Source: Pleurotus ostreatus/Saccharomyces cerevisiae fusant (lineage: Eukaryota > Opisthokonta). From it: 23,076 bases of DNA. The stretch covers positions 1-23,076 of the forward strand of contig JAMQCK010000436.1 in the NCBI GenBank assembly GCA_024196135.1, given 5' to 3'. Below are positions 19,663 to 23,076 of the stretch, piece by piece. Every line of letters starts with the position of its first letter. The first letter of the stretch is position 1. Below the pieces are notes generated by a model, which worked only from the letters and a program-made list of their open reading frames with translations, ran no database searches and was not told the origin of the DNA. A program made the position numbers and the translations under genes.

Positions 19663-20589
19663 TCACGCCCGCTTCCCCACCCACCACCGTCTCATCACAA
19701 ACTCGCCCTCCTTGCCCGGCTTCGCATCGAAGTCAGCGCGCCCGATGAACGATGTGCCGGCGACGAGCAGAGGTAACCAGTACGGGTCGTCCTCCCACAT
19801 CTGCGCATACGGGATGTCGTCGAAGGAGTACCAGGCAGGGCGCATTTCATCGGTCCTGGATGAGTAAGGTCTTAGGAAATGCGATGGATGCTGTGGATAG
19901 CCTGGTAAGCATGATCGACACTCACTCAACGACATCCCCCTCGAACGTCTCCGCGCGATACACGTCGCAATGGAATACCTTCTCGACGCCCTCGAGGAAG
20001 AAGAGGAGAGTCCCTGCCCATTCGAGCGGTGCGCGGATGCCGGATTCTTCCTGTGGGAGGCGTCAGCCCATACGCATCCCTCTCATATCTCGCCCCCAAC
20101 TCGAACAGTTAGTACGCACCTCCATCTCCCGAATCGCCGCGTCTCGCGAGCTTTCGTCGGGCTCTACTTTGCCGCCTGATTTGGGTGTAAGTCGACCACT
20201 GTACGAAAGTACGAGAGCGCTCGCATGCCGTACTGACCGAACCCATTGATCCTGTCAAACGATTCCCTCAATTTGAGTGCTTCAGAGACAAGTGAGGTGC
20301 CAGCGTACTTGCCAATCCCGAAGCCACGCTTCTTCATTCCCAAAAGGATCTGAGAGAGAGCATTGATTCAGTACCATGTTCGATCATCGTGTGGTATACG
20401 CATGAAGTTCGCTATGGTGTCCGTCTGACTGACCTTCCCATCCCGCACAATGAACGCGTTTGTATAGCCCTTGAAAGGGCGCGAGTCCAGCCATGGGTGT
20501 TGTGTACCACCGATGGAGTGCTCGATCCAGGTTTCTGGGGATGTATCTACAGGGAGTATGGTCTCGAGAGTGGGCGGAAGACTGGACAT
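19663..20589 (-). CDS. 8-oxo-dGTP diphosphatase, MTH1/NUDT1-type Nudix hydrolase
   Basis: Six exons on the minus strand (20589-20434, 20349-20309, 20251-20238, 20175-20120, 20050-19926, 19855-19663) give 194 aa. The Nudix box is complete, from Gly72 to Ile94 (GKVEPDESSRDAAIREMEEE, then SGI), matching GX5EX7REUXEEXGU. Before it comes ILLGMKKRGFGIGKINGFG, as in MTH1. Near the end, MWEDDPYWLPLL holds Asp153/154, matching the Asp pair that recognises 8-oxoguanine in human MTH1. The enzyme hydrolyses oxidised dGTP to the monophosphate and so limits mutation. The N-terminus is about 40 residues longer than in human MTH1. A 14-nt exon encodes INGF, and intron 20119-20051 splits the Nudix box itself. 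It ends 92 nt from the convergent neighbour. Confidence 0.93.
20238..20251 (-). other. 14-nt microexon in the Nudix gene
   Basis: It contributes the last base of Lys66, the codons for INGF and the first base of Gly71. Flanking introns are 57 nt (GTACGC..GACAG) and 62 nt (GTCAGT..TCAG). The encoded block is strongly conserved in MTH1-type enzymes, so the exon is almost certainly real although tiny. Confidence 0.85.
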
Positions 20590-20898
20590 GGTTAGTGGGG
20601 GGCGTTGTACAAAGGGGAGATGATGTGGGGAGGGAGAATAGAAATGTGCCGTGGAGTGTTGACAATGGGAGGAGGAGGCAAGACGCGGAGGGAAGACCCA
20701 GGATGAGATGATAACGCACCCACACGCGTCGCGACGCGCTGCGTGACTGACTCATCTCGCGTCAGGGCACGTGCGGGTGTCACGGTTGAACTTCCTTCGA
20801 GGAGGCCCGAAAAGCGGTCTATATGCGTACAACCTATTCTCAACATCTACAGCACTTCCAACGTCTATCTTTCGGACGCGCGTGTAGGCAGCGCGCCT
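20590..20898 (-). promoter_or_regulatory. Upstream region of the Nudix gene with a TGACTCA site
   Basis: This 309-bp stretch lies between the Nudix ATG (minus strand) and the stop of the histidine gene, which is in tandem. It has a perfect TGACTCA at 20749-20755, about 160 nt before the ATG, and a GATAA at 20711-20715. TGACTCA is an AP-1/Gcn4-type core; an oxidative-stress link for an 8-oxo-dGTPase is possible but unproven. Confidence 0.45.
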
Positions 20899-22248
20899 CT
20901 AAATCCCCTCCATCACCTCCCGCAACTTCCTCACCAGCACCCCATTCTCCTCCTCCGTGCCCACCGTTATCCGCAAGCACCCCTCACACCCGGGCTCCCT
21001 CCCGCGGAAGCGCACGACGACGCCGTGTTCCTCTGCCATGGTTTTGTAGATCTTTTCCGACCGTGCGTTGTCTGGCTTCGCTGACCCATCTTTCGCGAGG
21101 ACGGGCACCATGACGAAGTTCGCGTCGTTTCCACCGATCGCGGGACCCAGACCGACGTCGGATAGCCCCTTCAAGCTCTCCAGCAGCTTTGCGCGGGACG
21201 CGGTGAGCGTGGCCACTTTGGCGCGCATGGCGGCGAGGGCGTCGTCTGAAAGGGCGGATAGGGCGAGGTGGGCGGCAGGGGTAGAGATGTTGTAGGGTGC
21301 TTTGGTGTTGAAGAGGACTTGCATGAGCGGCGGTTGGGCGAGGGCGAGACCAAGGCTGTTTGGGTGGAGAGGTAAGTAATGACTTATACTACTTTGTGAA
21401 AGCGGTGTACACACCGGATGGCTGCCAGCCCAAAGCTCTTGCTGAGTGTCTGCATCACACAGACGTTCGCATACTCGCGCACGAGGTTGACCGCGCTCGT
21501 CTCATCGCCGGCGAAGTCGACGTATGCCTCGTCGACGACGATGACGCCCTTGTAGGGCTCGTACTCGAGGAGTTCGCGGATGGAGGAGAGGGAGAGGGAG
21601 GTGCCGGTGGGGTTCCCGGGTGAGCAGAGGAAGATGAGCTTGATGGTAGGGTCGGCGGAGATGGCTTGTTTGATCTGTAGGGGCGTTAGGTGATGTGAAT
21701 GGGAGTGGGGAAAGCGTACTTACCGCATCCACGTTGAGGCTGAAGCGCCCGCGCTCGCCCCACTCGCCATTCGCACCGCTCAACTCAAGAGGGACCTTCA
21801 CGACCCCCACATCGTTCACCTGCGCACAAACCGCGTACATCCCATACGTTGGCGGCGTAGTCAGAATCTTCTCCTTCCCCGGCGCCACACATATCCGCAT
21901 CAACAAGTCAATGACCTCGTCAGAGCCCACACCCAGGAAGACATATTCGGGGCCAGGCAATCCACGCAAGGCAGCGATGCGCTCCTTAATCGCGCGATGC
22001 GAGGGGTCGGGATAGCGGTGCAGGTTCAGGTTGAGGGTGTCTTGAAGCTCCTGCGGCAGCGACTGCGCTGAGGGGATGGAGTGCCCCAGCGAGTTCTCAT
22101 TCGCGTCAAGCAGTATACCCTCCTGATAGTCGTCGCGTGCGCAGCGGTAGGGGTGCAGCGCGAGGATATTGGGCCGTACGGCGTTCTCGATGTTGAAGTG
22201 CGCGGGCTTCATGGGTGTGGTGGATGGGGGGAGTCCGTGGATAGGCAT
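20899..22248 (-). CDS. HIS5: Histidinol-phosphate aminotransferase
   Basis: Three exons on the minus strand (22248-21724, 21674-21415, 21355-20899) with introns of 49 and 59 nt give 413 aa; yeast His5 has 385. It catalyses the PLP-dependent transamination of imidazole-acetol phosphate with glutamate in histidine synthesis. Landmarks: YRCARDDYQEGILLDANENS near the N-terminus, FLGVGSDEVIDLLMR, TTPPTYGMY, CSPGNPTG, VVDEAYVDF (Asp223) and LSKSFGLAAIR with PLP-binding Lys254. The C-terminal GCLRITVGTEEEN carries the substrate-carboxylate-binding Arg. The first ATG is taken at 22248; an in-frame ATG at 22212 would start closer to where the yeast protein begins and is a good alternative. Upstream GATA and TGACTC motifs suggest nitrogen and general amino-acid control. 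Confidence 0.95.
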
Positions 22249-22350
22249 CGCGGTAGTTATGGGGGGAGGGGATGGATGACTGACTCGTCCAACGATCAAG
22301 TCATCTTTGCATGAACTTCAGCGATTGCCGATCTTATCTTATCTGCGGGG
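22249..22350 (-). promoter_or_regulatory. HIS5 upstream control region: TGACTC and tandem GATA motifs
   Basis: TGACTCG at 22281-22287, the TGACTC core of Gcn4/CPC1 sites, lies 33 nt before the ATG. TTATCTTATCT at 22334-22344 (AGATAAGATAA on the gene strand) is a doubled GATA motif about 90 nt upstream. Both are seen directly; factor binding is inferred from known fungal regulation. Confidence 0.55.
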
Positions 22351-23076
22351 ACCGGGCCGGCGGAACTGGCCGCTCACCGCTTGCGGCTTGCCTTGGCTCT
22401 TGCCTTCATCGTTACCCGTGTCAAGACGATGAGCTTTCTCGAAATCCATAACCTTGGCTCGCCGTCTGCAACGGACGGAGATGGTAACAGATCCATTTAG
22501 CTGTTGCCATGGTCATAGATCTCCGCGGCTCTTCAGAGCCCCCGGGGAAAAGTGCACTATCCAGACCTATTCGGTCCTCTCTCAACGAGCGACTATCTTC
22601 CTTGCGATGCAGAGACTCTTCCGAGATATTGGACCATACAGCCTGCAAATGCAGAAGTAGAACACCTCCCATTCAGCACCCATTTACAGCGCAGATTGGG
22701 ACCGAAAGCCCGTTCTCGACATTGATCTTCCTCGAATAACCCGACAAAAGCTCTTCTAGCCGTGTGCCTTGCAATAACCACACCGTCTCCGCATGCGACA
22801 TCCGCTTCTGCACGCTGGACTTGCGCACGCGTACTCTCCTTGAGGTACGCACCGGGCCGCCCCGTCCACCTGCCCCCCACGCCCAGCAGTACGTCCTCCG
22901 GGATTCAATTAACTATGCAGCGCGTGCGAGGGGCTGCAAGGGGACTTCAACGTCACCTCCTCTATGACTTGTCCCTCTCGCCCTGTCCGCCATCCCTCTC
23001 GGCGACGACAGGCCTCCTCCGAGCATGGTGATCCCGACGCGTGTGATCCGAGAATTCTGGTCACCGCGTTGTCCTC
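22249..23076. other. Upstream of HIS5 to the window edge, no gene established
   Basis: Beyond the control motifs I see no convincing gene. An open minus-strand frame runs from the window edge (23076) to a TAA at 22911-22909, about 55 codons and low complexity, and could be the last exon of a gene beyond the edge. A second minus-strand frame ends near 22673. Neither shows a recognisable domain. Confidence 0.4.

Noticed and set aside
236..22248. The set of neighbouring genes as a biosynthetic or defence cluster
   Set aside because: The functions (lipid acyl transfer, RNA binding, Golgi protein, hydrolase, D-amino-acid oxidation, replication, nucleotide sanitation, histidine synthesis) do not form a pathway, strands alternate, and I see no transporter, core synthase or cluster regulator.

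Overview
This window looks like nuclear DNA of a mushroom-forming basidiomycete (Agaricomycetes, probably Polyporales). The evidence is tightly packed genes broken by many 45-70 nt introns, with GT..AG ends (one GC..AG) and CTRAC-type branch points, together with high-GC coding sequence and protein families typical of such fungi. There are no tRNA, rRNA, CRISPR or phage features and no recognisable transposon. I rebuilt every gene model by hand, joining exons so that reading phase is kept; each final CDS is an exact multiple of three.

Layout, left to right: (1) 236-1685 (+), a wax-synthase-type membrane O-acyltransferase with a 24-bp coding minisatellite. (2) 1959-6125 (-), a long WW-domain, Arg/Gly/Pro-rich, probably RNA-binding protein. 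(3) 6535-7625 (+), an UNC-50/Gmh1 Golgi membrane protein, divergent from gene 2. (4) About 1 kb of non-coding DNA with tandem CCAAT-type repeats and a TATA-rich palindrome. (5) 8702-10185 (+), an alpha/beta-hydrolase with Gly where the nucleophilic Ser should be. (6) 10575-12729 (-), a ten-exon D-amino-acid oxidase. (7) 13025-15354 (+), a Sld3-like DNA replication initiation factor, divergent from the oxidase. (8) 15852-19571 (+), a 1065-residue protein with an AT-hook, a zinc ribbon and a C-terminal beta-rich domain, from an uncharacterised family. (9) 19663-20589 (-), an MTH1-type 8-oxo-dGTP diphosphatase. (10) 20899-22248 (-), histidinol-phosphate aminotransferase. (11) The last 0.8 kb is the upstream region of gene 10 plus the edge of the window.

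These are mostly unrelated housekeeping genes, not an operon or biosynthetic cluster. Regulation may link some of them: the oxidase/Sld3 divergent promoter and the histidine-gene promoter both carry doubled GATA-factor motifs and TGACTC-type (Gcn4/AP-1) motifs, fitting nitrogen and amino-acid control. The nucleotide-sanitising gene also has a TGACTCA.

The least explained items are the large AT-hook/zinc-ribbon protein, which needs a 23-nt microexon to keep frame; the alpha/beta-hydrolase that has probably lost its catalytic serine; and a replication factor rich in SPxK and TP motifs. I found no multi-gene novel system.
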